A stretch of DNA of 64,000 nt, taken from positions 1 to 64,000 of the forward strand of contig CAUYLG010075545.1 in the NCBI GenBank assembly GCA_963573385.1. Direction: 5' to 3'. Source of the DNA: Cacajao melanocephalus. Lineage: Eukaryota > Chordata > Mammalia > Primates > Pitheciidae. Both the position numbers and the translations under genes were made by a program. Position 1 is the first letter of the stretch. Every line of letters starts with the position of its first letter. This document shows, piece after piece, positions 13,396 through 23,615 of the stretch. Under the pieces are notes generated by a model. It worked only from the letters and a program-made list of their open reading frames with translations. It made no database searches and was not told the DNA's origin.

Positions 13396-13660
13396 ATTTT
13401 AATGTCTAAAAATGAAATATCCATGTGGTAGAATCTTATGCAGCTATCATAAATGATGATAAGGGTAAAGTGAATATCACATGAAAAAAATCAAGTTATA
13501 GGAAACTTGGCACACACAAAATATATATACCAAAATGCTAACACCTATCTCTTTGTGATAGGATTAGAGGGATATTTTACTTTCTTTGCATTTTTACATA
13601 CTATCTGTTATTTTTAAATTAGCATAAAGTGCTTGTACTATTTTAAAAATAGGGCTATTT
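13396..13660 (+). mobile_element. L1M 3' end, right part of the split copy
   Basis: AGAATCTTATGCAGCTATCA, then ATATATATACCAAAATGCTA and TTTCTTTGCATTTTTACATA follow the order of the L1MC/L1M4 end and 3' UTR. It continues the fragment at 12700-12955. Confidence 0.65.
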
Positions 13661-14169
13661 TCCATTTTTAAAAACAATCTAACTCAAAGGGAAAATTATT
13701 TTCTATCAAGATATCAGTGTTCCTTGGCTCTGCTTGGAAGCAGAGTTGAACGGTGAAAAAATGAACAAGATATTTTCATCAAAATTTGTTTTGCATTAGT
13801 GTCATAAAGAAATGAAAGACAAAAAAGAAATCAAGCAAAATGGTCACAGGAGGATTTTAAAATTGGAAAAATAAAAATGTTTTGTTAAGAGATGATGATA
13901 CAACCAAAAGCCTTAAATAAAGAACTGTTGCAACTTAATATAATGGATGTATTGCTGTATGGATTTCTCCTCCTGTGAGAATGCCTTTCACTCTTGCCAA
14001 GATCAGCTTTGTGCTGGCCACAAAAATTAAAATATTTTAAAAGAGAAGGAAAATATTCTTATTTTGTAGGGAGTAATTCACAGTTTTTACTTGCCTGATG
14101 ATATCTGCCAATATTTTAGTGTTTGGTTAAAACAAATGGCTAACACTTTTCTTGAGTCACTGATCATTT
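13661..14169. other. Unassigned DNA
   Basis: AT-rich sequence between two L1M copies. It may be decayed L1M 3' UTR, but nothing is clear enough to call. Confidence 0.4.
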
Positions 14170-14890
14170 TAAATCATTCTAATTCTACCTTATACATAAA
14201 TACTTCTTACTGCAAAAACTTCAAACACCATTGAAGACTAAAAGTTCAACACAAAATCCCAATTTCATTGCCTCCAAAGATCCTTGGTTCATGTCCTTCC
14301 AAAGAGATGACCATAGTTAAATTTAAGACTTATTTCTTCAGATATTTTCTATATATTCAGATTTTTTTAAAACTTCAATTGAATCATGCATACAAATGGT
14401 TGTGCCATGTGCTTTTTAAAAGATATATGTCTTGGACATCTCTCTAGGCCATTACATGTAGATCTCTCTCAATTACTTTTTAGCAGCTGCTAAATCTGTT
14501 TAAACATTCTTCTTTGGATGGACGTTTAGATTGTCTCCAGTACTTAGCTGTTATAAAAGATGCTACAATGAACATTTTGTACATACAATTTTATTCACTT
14601 GGGTCAATGTGTTTGTAGAATCTGTCCTAGCTGTGAAATTGCTAATTTTAAAGGTGTGTTCATTTAAAATTTTGGTAGTTAATGACACACTGCCCTCCAA
14701 ATAGACTGTACCAATGACACACTCCAGGCAGCAGTGTGTAAAGAGGCCTGTCCGTTCCATCTTCAGCAGCATTGAACTTCAGCAAACATGGAGGAAAATC
14801 ACTGCTTGTTTTAATTCATATTTCTGTGAATAGCAGTGAGATTGAACTTCTTTCATAAATTTACTCAAGTAAACATTTATACTAATAGCA
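14170..14890 (-). mobile_element. L1M (L1MC/L1ME-like) 3' end
   Basis: The antisense L1M order is clear on the plus strand: a CATTTAAACATTC..GGATGGACGTTTAG block, then GATGCTACAATGAACATTTT, then CTGCCCTCCAAATAGACTGT, then CACTCCAGGCAGCAGTGTG. The first ~150 bases fit the 3' UTR. Confidence 0.8.
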
Positions 14891-14999
14891 GAACCTTGGA
14901 TTTATACTGGGCTATTATTTCTTGAGAACACCATGGGTTGATGATTCCATATTATATCAGCCATCTTCATCGATAAAAATATGTATATATTAATTGTAG

Positions 15000-15274
15000 T
15001 AAATTTCAAATGCTGATAAAAAGAATAAAGAAAAAATTACCTACAATTATACCACCTTTAAATAATTGATATTATAGGTTTTTTCTCATTCTATTATATG
15101 CAATTATATATGTAAGCATATAATGTGGATTTGTAGTATGTGATGTAGCTACATAGAGAGCTATAAAGCAGATATTTGTTTTTAAAATTGAGATCATACT
15201 CTATATTTTTTAATATTCCTTTTCTCTTCAATGGCATATTGCAAATAAATGTACTGTATTATGTTTTTATATTA
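15000..15274 (-). mobile_element. L1M 3' UTR, first segment of a copy split twice
   Basis: AAAAATTACCTACAATTATACC and the following segment through about 15270 fit an antisense L1M 3' UTR. The copy resumes after the Tigger element at 15635. Confidence 0.55.
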
Positions 15275-15634
15275 CAAGTTCAACATCTCTAATCTAAAAA
15301 TCCAAAATCTTCAGCTTCAAAATCTCAAAATTTTGAGAGCTGATGTGATGGCACAAATGAAAAATTCCACCTCTGACCTCATGTGACAGGTCACAGACAA
15401 AATATGACCAAAACATTGTTTAAGGAACAAAATTATTTAAAATGTTTTATAAAATTACCCTTCAGGCTCTGTTTATAAGGTGCATATGAAACATAAATGA
15501 ATTCTGTGTTTAGATTTGGGTCCCATTCCCAAGATGTATGATTATATATTTGCAATTATTCTAAAATCGGAAAAAATCTGAAATCTCAAACCACTTCTGG
15601 TCCCAAGAATTTTGGATAAGAGATATTCAACTTG
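15275..15634 (+). mobile_element. Nonautonomous Tigger-type DNA transposon, complete
   Basis: 360-bp element with terminal inverted repeats: left end CAAGTTCAACATCTCTAATC, right end ATAAGAGATATTCAACTTG, which match when reverse-complemented apart from a few substitutions. It is flanked on both sides by the TA dinucleotide (15273-15274 and 15635-15636) expected for a Tc1/mariner-superfamily insertion. It carries no coding capacity. The subfamily is not assigned, and the strand is nominal. Confidence 0.85.
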
Positions 15635-16020
15635 TAATTAGTCTTCACACTATTGCTATCATATGACTTTGTCATAAATGTGTTAGTCAGGTCTTTATTT
15701 TGTGTTGAACCTATAAATTATTTAAATTTTTTATTTAAAATAAAACTGTAATGAATATCTTTGTAAGTAAAGTTTGATATTCTTCTCCATTTTCTTCATC
15801 TATTGTAAATTAAATCATTGGCTCAAAGAGTATAAACATTTTTAAGTCTTGGAACTTCAAAATTTATACTTTAAACTGTGTGTTTGGGTGTTTATGTTTA
15901 AATAATTTCTACTCCATGAGTGATGTTTGAGAGTGTTCATATTTCTATGTCCCTGAAATAATGGGAATGAAAATAGTTTTTAATCTTTTTTTAAGAGTTT
16001 AGTTGTATAATTTTTTAAGC
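15635..16020 (-). mobile_element. L1M, second segment
   Basis: CTGTAATGAATATCTTTGTA, then ATCATTGGCTCAAAGAGTAT, then GTGATGTTTGAGAGTGTTCA follow the order of antisense L1M continuing from 15000-15274. The segment is interrupted at its far end by an L1P insertion. Confidence 0.6.
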
Positions 16021-16320
16021 TTTATTTTTTTTAATTTTTAAAATTATACTTTAAATTCTGGTGTACACGTGCAGAGCATGCAGGTTTGTTACATAGGTAT
16101 ACATGTACCACGGTGACTTGCTGCATCTATCACCCCTCATCTACATTAGGTATTTCTCCTAATGCTATCTCTCCCCTATCTCCCCATCTCCTGCTGTCCT
16201 TCTGCTAGTACCCCTAACAGGCCCCAGTGTGTGATGTTCCCCTCCTTGTGTTCATGTGTTCTCCTTCTTCAACACCCACTTATGAGAACATGTGCTGTTT
16301 GGTTTTCTGTTCTTGTGTCT
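16021..16320 (-). mobile_element. L1P 3' fragment (5'-truncated, 3' UTR only)
   Basis: Antisense L1P 3' UTR: T-rich start, CAGGTTTGTTACATAGGTAT, ACATGTACCACGGTGACTTG, CATCTACATTAGGTATTTCT, ending near GGTTTTCTGTTCTTGTGTC at the ORF2/3' UTR junction. This 3' UTR type differs from that of the copies at 1-1080 and 18556-18863. Confidence 0.92.
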
Positions 16321-16560
16321 TTTTCATTAATAATTAAAATATAATATTTAATTGGCATTCTTATAGTTACAATTGATATTAAAGATTTTATCATACGCAT
16401 TCGAGTCTAACCATTTGTATTTATCCTCCATTAAATTTCTTCATCATGTTCTTTGTCTTTTTTTATATTCAGTTGCTCTATATGTTCATATTGATTTACA
16501 AAAGCTCTTTACATAGCAAAGATGTTAACATCTATCTTTGGTTTCTTTAATTATTTAACA
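16321..16560 (-). mobile_element. L1M, third segment
   Basis: ATTTGTATTTATCCTCCATT, TTCTTCATCATGTTC and TTGATTTACAAAAGCTCTTT fit the next part of antisense L1M after the segment ending at 16020, so the L1P was inserted into this older copy. Confidence 0.55.
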
Positions 16561-16874
16561 TTTATCTCTTCAATAAATCTGACATACACACAAGGTACAG
16601 ATTTAACAAGCAAAAATGCATGATAATATGAATTGAAAATAAATGTTTAAAAAATAATTGGCCTAGATTTAGAGATCTTGTAATATACATGGGTAATATA
16701 TACTCTAGAGTGATATTTTCAAATATTAGAAGTGACCATCAATAGCTAAAATTATATAAAATTCCCTTTTGAATATCCCAGAATCAAATTACATCAATTA
16801 GTAGGATCTTAGAGAAAGTTTTAAGTACCTGAATAAAATATACAGTATGTAGTCTTTCAAGTCTAATATTATGT

Positions 16875-17080
16875 TGTGGAGTAAGATAAGAAAATTCAAA
16901 TCCTGCTGTGTTGTGAGCTTCAGTAAATAATTTTCTGTGCTCCCTTTTTTGTCACTTAAAAAATGTATATGAAGAATAATAATAGCTATCTTATATGGTT
17001 TTTAAAATAGTTAAATTATGTAATTTATGTAAAGCACTTAGAATCATGATTGGAATAAAATTGTTACTCCATAAGTCATC
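16875..17080 (+). mobile_element. MIR SINE
   Basis: AAATTCAAATCCTGCTGTGT begins the MIR core. AATAATAATAGCTATCTTAT and TGTAAAGCACTTAGAATCAT match the later blocks and tail. Confidence 0.8.
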
Positions 17081-18555
17081 ATAATGACTGTTTAAGAATT
17101 ATTTTTATATTTACAAAGAAGTCCTTCTACCATTAAATCCTAAAGAAACAAAAGCAATTCTACATAAAGTCTACCTCCTTTAGGAAATTCTTTAAGTCAA
17201 TTTATGTATGATGAAAGCCTGCAGTGTATTGGTCTTTTGAGAAAGACCATCTTTGAAGTGTTGCTGACTCAGATTGATGTGTTCCTTCCTCTTTGGTGTT
17301 CATTCTTAGACCTTGGACAATTGAAACAGAAAAGACATTGCCAGAGGGCATTCTTCTCCACAATGACGCTTCCACAGATTTGACCCAAGCCATGCATATG
17401 GCCCTCAGTAGGCGGATTTTATTTAAATGAATGAGATTGTTCTATGTTTAATTCATGATACAAGCACTGAAAAACACTCTGATGGAGACAGTCAATCAAA
17501 ACAGAACTCAATGTAGACCATGTTTTTGTAAACTGCAGGCTGCCCTTTATAAAATGTTAGACCATATACCAAAATGCATAATTCAAAAAAAATCTACCTA
17601 TTTAAAGCTGTATGTAAATGCCAATGATGGATGAACTACTTTTGAATTTTGACTCACTACTTTGTGACTTTCATTGTTGTTCATCATTGACATGGCTTCA
17701 TGCACCATTTAAAAGCCTGTTTTCAAAAGAATAAGGATGGAAATATTGTGCTTTAGTGTCTTGAGAATCTGGCAGCCTACCTGGACTTCATTCAGGGGCT
17801 CTGCACCCTTAGCCCCTTGCAGGGAAAATGGTGGTTAACTATCACAGAGGAAAGAAAAGACAACATGAAAGTCTTCTCAAAAAAACACATCTGAGAAAGC
17901 TCAAAGGAGTAAATAATAGAAAACAGCCAACACTCAGTCATTTGGGGTTGATCACTTGGTTTGTTTTTCTTTCCTCTCCCTCCTACTCCCTGCCTTTTGG
18001 TCACTTCACTGCTCCTTGGCACCTCTACGAGAGGCAGTGTGTATGCAAGGTCAAGCAGGAGAAGAGAGAAGATCATCAGTCAATTTTGCATCTTGCTAGT
18101 TGTTCCAGAGAAAGATTGGACTAAAACAGATGACCACAATGAGGACTGGGGATTATCTGTAACTTTCAAAGACCATTGTTTCTCCATTATTATGAAAACT
18201 CAGCAGTGGGCTGCAGGCTCACTTTTATTTATTCACACACATGGAGAAAATGAATTCAGTAAGCACTGGCATATAGTCCAGAACTCAGCACTGAAGGTAA
18301 GAGTAATGTACAGAAATGCTATGTTCTAACAAAAAAATAAAAGTGATTTGGGTCAAGCACAATTAGAGATAGTCAAAATCCAGCTGTTCTCAGAGTTTAT
18401 CCAACATTAGTAATATTGTGGTTTTACAGTAACAATATAAAATGTGTTTTGGAGGTGTTTTTCCATTTAATTACTAACTTCTAAATGCCTGCTATTTTAT
18501 CCATATGTTTCTAGTTTGTGTACATGGGATATTTGTGTGTGTGTGTCTTATCTCT
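17081..18555. other. Unassigned DNA, no gene recognised
   Basis: Two overlapping open frames on the plus strand (17828-18124 and 17961-18329) with a good-looking splice donor at 18296/18297. No known domain. I do not call a gene. Confidence 0.5.
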
Positions 18556-18863
18556 TTTATTATTTTTTTATTTCACTTTAGGTTCTGGGGTACATGTGCA
18601 GGTCATGCAGGGTTGTTGCATAGACGCATACATAACCAGGTGGTTTGCTGCCTCTATTCCCCCTTTGACTATATCTGGCATTTCTCTTCATGTTATCCCT
18701 CCCCAACCCCCGCTGTCCCTCCCCTAGCCGCCCCCCCAACCGCCCCCAGTGTGTGATGCTTCTCTCCCTGAGTCCACGTGTTCTCATTGTTCAACACCCG
18801 CCTGTGAGTGAGAACATGTGGTGTTTGGTTTTCTGTTCTTGTGTCAGTTTGCTGAGAATGATG
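18556..18863 (-). mobile_element. L1P 3' fragment (5'-truncated, 3' UTR only)
   Basis: Antisense L1P: T-rich tail, TTTAGGTTCTGGGGTACATG, a GCAGGTCATGCAGGG block, ending AGTTTGCTGAGAATGATG at the very end of ORF2. The 3' UTR matches the type of the element at 1-1080. Open frames on both strands here are repeat-derived. Confidence 0.93.
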
Positions 18864-20249
18864 TTTTTTTAAATGTCATTTTGCAAGAGCTATTTGATGT
18901 TCAAGAAGGCTCTTTAGTTATTGTTAGAAAGCAGAAATCATGATTTGTAGAGGGAAATTTTATAAGTTTGAAAAGATTGCTTTTGAAGTTTTGCTTCCCT
19001 TCATTTCCCTTGATGTGTTTTAGAGAGAAAAATGTATTCCTCCATCTGATACTAAAAGAGTCTTCATGCTGAAAGTAGAAAAACAAAGTAGGAGATAGGG
19101 TTGGGAGGTGAGGGCTCTGCTGTCTTTATGAACTGCTACTGTTCAAAGTCAACCCATCCAACTCCTTGGAAAGTACAACTTCAGCAATGAAAGATGTTTA
19201 AATAGTGATAATGGATGGCAAATAAAGGAACTCTTATCTTTGGAATTTTGGCGTAGACACAAGGAAGCAGTGCAGATTTAGTTTAAGGATTACCCCCAAA
19301 GCTGAACTTTCATCTTTTATAGCTCAGTCTCTGCTGATGTGCTTCAAGAACATACACAATGGGGTTTTGGAGGCTTGGCTAATCACATGTCAAAATAAAA
19401 CTATAGCACTTTATATAAAAACTAGTAATTCAAGGTAAGATTACTTTCTATTTTCCCACAAGAACAGTGTCAGGTGAATAAGGATATAAGAGAATATCAC
19501 ATAAAAATTATTACAGGCAGAAAAATCATAAATTATACTCCAACATTCATAATTTCATTTGCTTATTTATTCATTCAGCGAGTATTCTACTATCAGTAGC
19601 TGCTCCTCAAATTCAGAAAGCGAAAGTAAATATGATCCTAGACAAAGCTCATTTCTACTATTATGTATGCAGCTCCTCTCTCTGATTAATCCAACGGCAG
19701 CTGATAAATGAAAAATCAAATGGTTTCAGATATGGCAAGAAATATTCTAATCTGATGCAAAGGAATTCTTTCTTTAAAATAGTTCCAGGCTTTCCTTTTA
19801 ACTGTTACTAAACCAATGGCCCCAAAGTCAATTCTGTCATCTCTGATTAATATAATAATATCACCTTTCCATCAAGAAAATAGTGCTCTTGCACAGAGTT
19901 CTTAGCATTTTTTCACCATCACACTTTGTTACTGCAGTTTGTCTATTGAGCTTGGATTCCCAGAGTGCAACATTCTGTCAGGTTCACCAATAGGACTCAG
20001 GCCAGTTGATTCTGGACAGCCCCACTCCAGATCCCACCTGGACTCCGTGGCTCTGTTCATCTCTACTCAAATTGGTTCTGCTTGGACAGCAGTCTGGACA
20101 CTCAGTTATCACTTCCTTGAGATGTTTTCTCCCCATCAAAAGTTCCTAATTTTCTTACTGCTCTACTTCACAGACAGACTCTCTAAACACCTACCCAGGG
20201 TCAATGAGATTCTAATATTTCTTCCTGAACATATCTTTGCATTTCAACT
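18864..20249. other. Mostly unassigned DNA
   Basis: Contains a probable L2 piece at 19552-19665. A 155-codon open frame from 19939 to 20406 starts here and runs into L2 sequence, which argues against a gene. The stretch 19940-20130 is not identifiable as a repeat. Confidence 0.5.
19552..19665 (-). mobile_element. L2 3'-end fragment
   Basis: TTATTTATTCATTCAGCGAG followed by TATTCTACTATCAGTAGC and a CTAGACAAAGCTCATT block is the antisense L2 tail. Confidence 0.5.
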
Positions 20250-20499
20250 ATGGTCATTTTCATATCAAAAATGCCTTTTTTGGAAGGCTGTTCTGAAGTT
20301 CATTATCTTTAGCACTCTATTTCTTTCTAAACTTTCAGAACCCTCACTTAGAATTCTGTATTTACTTTACCTTCTTTTCTGTCTAACTAGACAGTGGGCC
20401 TCATGAAAAGTAGGAACATAATAATTGTGTTTATGTGTGGGCCCCGTGCATTTTGCATAATACCTGGATATAATAAGTCCTATAGATATACGTGCTGAA
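20250..20499 (+). mobile_element. L2 3' end
   Basis: CTAGACAGTGGGCCTCATGA followed by AAAGTAGGAACATAATAATTG and CATAATACCTGGATATAATA fits the sense L2 3' UTR and tail. It runs directly into an ATCC repeat array. Confidence 0.6.
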
Positions 20500-20568
20500 T
20501 CCATCTATCCATCCATCCATCCGTTTATCCATCCGTCTATCCATCTATCCATCTATCCATCCATCCAA
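20500..20568 (+). repeat. (ATCC)n / (ATCT)n microsatellite
   Basis: About 69 bases of tetranucleotide units, mostly ATCC with interspersed ATCT and CCGT variants, at the end of the L2 copy. It probably grew from the TGAA-rich or similar L2 tail. Confidence 0.92.
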
Positions 20569-20640
20569 TAGATTTACTGAGCCAGATGCTGTGCTAAGTA
20601 ATAGGAAGGTTATGCCAGACCCAGGGGAAAATAATCAGGG
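20569..20640 (-). mobile_element. L2 3' tail, opposite orientation to the copy before it
   Basis: ATTTACTGAGCCAGATGCTG followed by TGCTAAGTAATAGGAAGG is the antisense L2 3' terminus. Confidence 0.5.
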
Positions 20641-22542
20641 CCAGTGGGCCTCTCAATGCCCTTCAAATCACAGTCCACTGGCAGCTGCTTACACACTTAT
20701 GTAGGCAATCCTGGACAAAGGTCAGAGGGATCAAGCACAAGCAAGGACAAACCTCACAAATCAGTGGCTCCTGACACTTGCAACAACTTTGAAAGCATTT
20801 GAAACTGTTACCTTCAACTTCAAGGCTCTAATACTCACCCTGCCAAGAAAACTTTTAACACTCTAACCCCATAGTTTCCTCCCCCACTAGTGTCCCACTG
20901 CAATTGGCATGTTTTAGGACTGCTCTTCTAAGAAATAGAAAGTCCCTAGGTCAGGTCCTAAGGCTCCAGAATGCCCTTCCTCCCAAGTGCTGCTTTTACC
21001 CCTACAGTCTGCAGGTGACCTATGAGCATCAACAACTTGCGTTTTCTAAACCTCTCTTTGCTTCATTCTGCAGCTGGACACTAATTGTTTTAATAGGAAA
21101 AACTGTCTTGTCTGAAAAGCTAGGTGCTTTCTGACCTCTGAAATCACTAGGAAAGGGATACTGAAAAATTAGATTAAATCTACTCAAACTCTTTCATATT
21201 GCATTATTATATACAAAAGTAGCTTTCAGATAATACCTAAAATACCAGAACATGTGAATTAACAAGGAACAAATAGAAAATGTGGTAGTTTCTCCTGCTA
21301 GCACAAATATATGATCAGCATAAAATACTTAACTATTACATATTAACAAAGTAAAACTTAGTTTTTTAAAAATCTTAGTTTTTTTAAAATGAGACTTTAG
21401 TAATTTGTGGTTATGTTTCTCAAAAACTTTGCCCAGTTATCATTTGTCTCTTACATGGTATTATTAAACACTTCAGCTTCATAAAATTTTACATAACTGT
21501 GCCAAGCAATCCTCATTTTAGTTTTTTTGTAGGTCTCTACAACCATTCATATTTTAAAGATATGAAATAAAGAAAACTTTCTGTGGATTTGAACAAAATC
21601 ATAGAATATAACATTAGTGAATAAGGGTTAAAAACCCAAAATCCTGAGGCTTTTTAACAAATATTTAACAAATATTTAAGCTTTTTAACAAATTTAAAGA
21701 TCTGTTTTATAAAATGTATAAAAAAATTCAAATCTGCTATTTTGTTTTTGTCCAAGGAGAGAGTAGCTAAACATGCAAGTGATGAAAGAGAAACAGCACT
21801 AAGTTTATAGAATTCAGTCTCTTAAAACTATAGCTTACAAATGGTATTTTGTTACCATGTTGACTTCAAGTTATTTCAGGTGGTATTGTACAATTTTCAA
21901 AGACCAGCTAAATATAAGTTAATTAACATTTAAATAAACATTGTTTGTTTGGTACACCTTTATTCTTAATTCCACAAATATATCTTTAGTTTCCTGTGAG
22001 GTATAAGGCATTTTATCTCACATATATCATTCAATAAAATTGATAAAAAGACTTACAAGTATATGTACTAAACAAATTCAGGGCAAAAATACACATAAAT
22101 AAAACTAAGATAAAAGACTATGTAAAAAATTGAATGCAGATATACAAGTGGAAAAAAATTGTTATAGTTATTAAGATTGGGGCACAAATTAGCTTTTAAC
22201 TTGTTGAAAACTAAAGTAAAATGAAATCAGCAACTGGATTCCTGTTAGTTGATAAAGAAATATATACCAGTTTATAGAGAGTGTTTTTAATGGCTATTTA
22301 AAAATAATCTAGCTAGAACTGACACAGCAATTAGGAAACATATCGGCTCAGAGAACTAAAAGTCGACAGCCAAAGTCAGCTTCAAAATTATTTGATCCAA
22401 CTATATATTTGGAGATGTCATCAGGAATCTACAGTCTTTCTCTTTGTTTTCTATAATCTACAGTGTTGAGCTAGTTCTTCTGTGGTTGTATGGTGGAAGG
22501 AGCCATCAGAGAGAGGTACGTGCTTTCTCTTTTATGTTAGAT
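20641..22542. other. Unassigned DNA
   Basis: No gene. The part near 20960-21060 (AGAATGCCCTTCCTCCC) faintly resembles L2. A small local duplication, TTTAACAAATA in tandem, lies at about 21650-21695. The remainder is AT-rich. Confidence 0.5.
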
Positions 22543-22764
22543 CAGGGTTTCTCAACTTGTACATTCTGGATTCTTATTTGGGCTGAATAATTAGTTTTTG
22601 TTTGAATGCTATATTTTGCATTGTAGGATGTTTAGCTGTATCATCTTGGTTTTGACTTACTAGACGTCAGTAGCATCTCCCAAGTGCGACAATTACAAAT
22701 GTCTACAGATATTGCCAAATTTCCCTTGAGAAGCAAAATAGCCCAAGGTTGAGAACTGCTACTG
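22543..22764 (-). mobile_element. MER20 (hAT-Charlie nonautonomous DNA transposon)
   Basis: Near full-length (about 222 bp; family about 219 bp). Ends CAGGGTTTCTCAACTTG on the left and CAAGGTTGAGAACTGCTACTG on the right, with the internal block TTTGCATTGTAGGATGTTTA and the stretch AGTAGCATCTCCC. Confidence 0.85.
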
Positions 22765-23217
22765 TAGGATATCTGCTCTCTAGACAAATAAGGGGAGATT
22801 TTCCCAGAAGCCCCTGGAAAATATCTCAGTTGAAATTAACCTAAATTGCATGGCCATACTGAAACCAGTCATTGCTAAGAAGATTAGAAACACTTTCATT
22901 CGGACTAATTGAACCAATCAAGTCCCTGGCAAGAGAGAAAGAATCAGTTTCTCTTGAATCATGTGCTTCATAGGGAAGAGTGAATTCCTGAAAAAAAACC
23001 AGGACTCCATTAGAAAGAAATAAAGGGATAATGGATTCAGGGTAGGCAATCAATAGCGCTCACAATACAATTCCTCAGGAGAAAAAAAAAGAGACTGATT
23101 CTGATATTATATGTACACATATATATATTGAACACAGGTATATATGTATGTATTCAAAAGAAATTGTTAAGTCTTCATAGAGGAAATACTGAGAAATGTG
23201 GTTGAGTCATTTATTTA

Positions 23218-23430
23218 AATCTGCATTGAGTATATCCCATATGCCAGGCCACTAGGTACAAGAGTCATGGTGATGAGCAAGATGAATACATCTTCTGCTT
23301 TCATTGGAACAAATGAAAGACAAATTTGAAAGAGATCATTACAAAAAATATGGTGAGTTTGTGTTGCTGGGTGCCATGAAATTATTACCTCACTTTGCCT
23401 AAGAATCAAGGAAGGCCTCTTCGGTATTTG
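23218..23430 (-). mobile_element. L2 fragment
   Basis: CATTGAGTATATCCCATATG, then CCAGGCCACTAGGTAC, then GGTGATGAGCAAGATGAATA, ending near AGGAAGGCCTCTTCGG, in the order of antisense L2 3' UTR. Confidence 0.65.
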
Positions 23431-23471
23431 CCTTCCTGGTTCAGTGTCTCTTCTAGCAGACGGAAATGTGG

Positions 23472-23615
23472 ATAGCTCATAGTAGGTTCCCATAAATATC
23501 TGTTAAATGAATAAACAAATGGATACTAAAATATTAAGTTCCTACTATGCGCCAGGGATTGGTTCACGTTAAAGAGAAAGCAGTGAACAAACAGGTAGGA
23601 AAAGACAGGTAACAA
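23472..23615. mobile_element. L2/MIR tail pieces in facing orientation
   Basis: A sense tail (AGCTCATAGTAGGTTCCC, then AATATCTGTTAAATGAATAA) is followed at about 23530 by an antisense tail (TTCCTACTATGCGCCAGGGA, then GCAGTGAACAAACAGG). Confidence 0.5.

Noticed and set aside
19939..20406. 155-codon open frame, the longest in the window
   Set aside because: Its 3' half is L2 LINE sequence, it has no recognisable domain, and a frame of this length is expected by chance in 64 kb read in six frames.
20500..20568. Regular repeat array that might suggest a CRISPR-like structure
   Set aside because: The unit is four bases with no spacers. It is a microsatellite in a eukaryotic genome.
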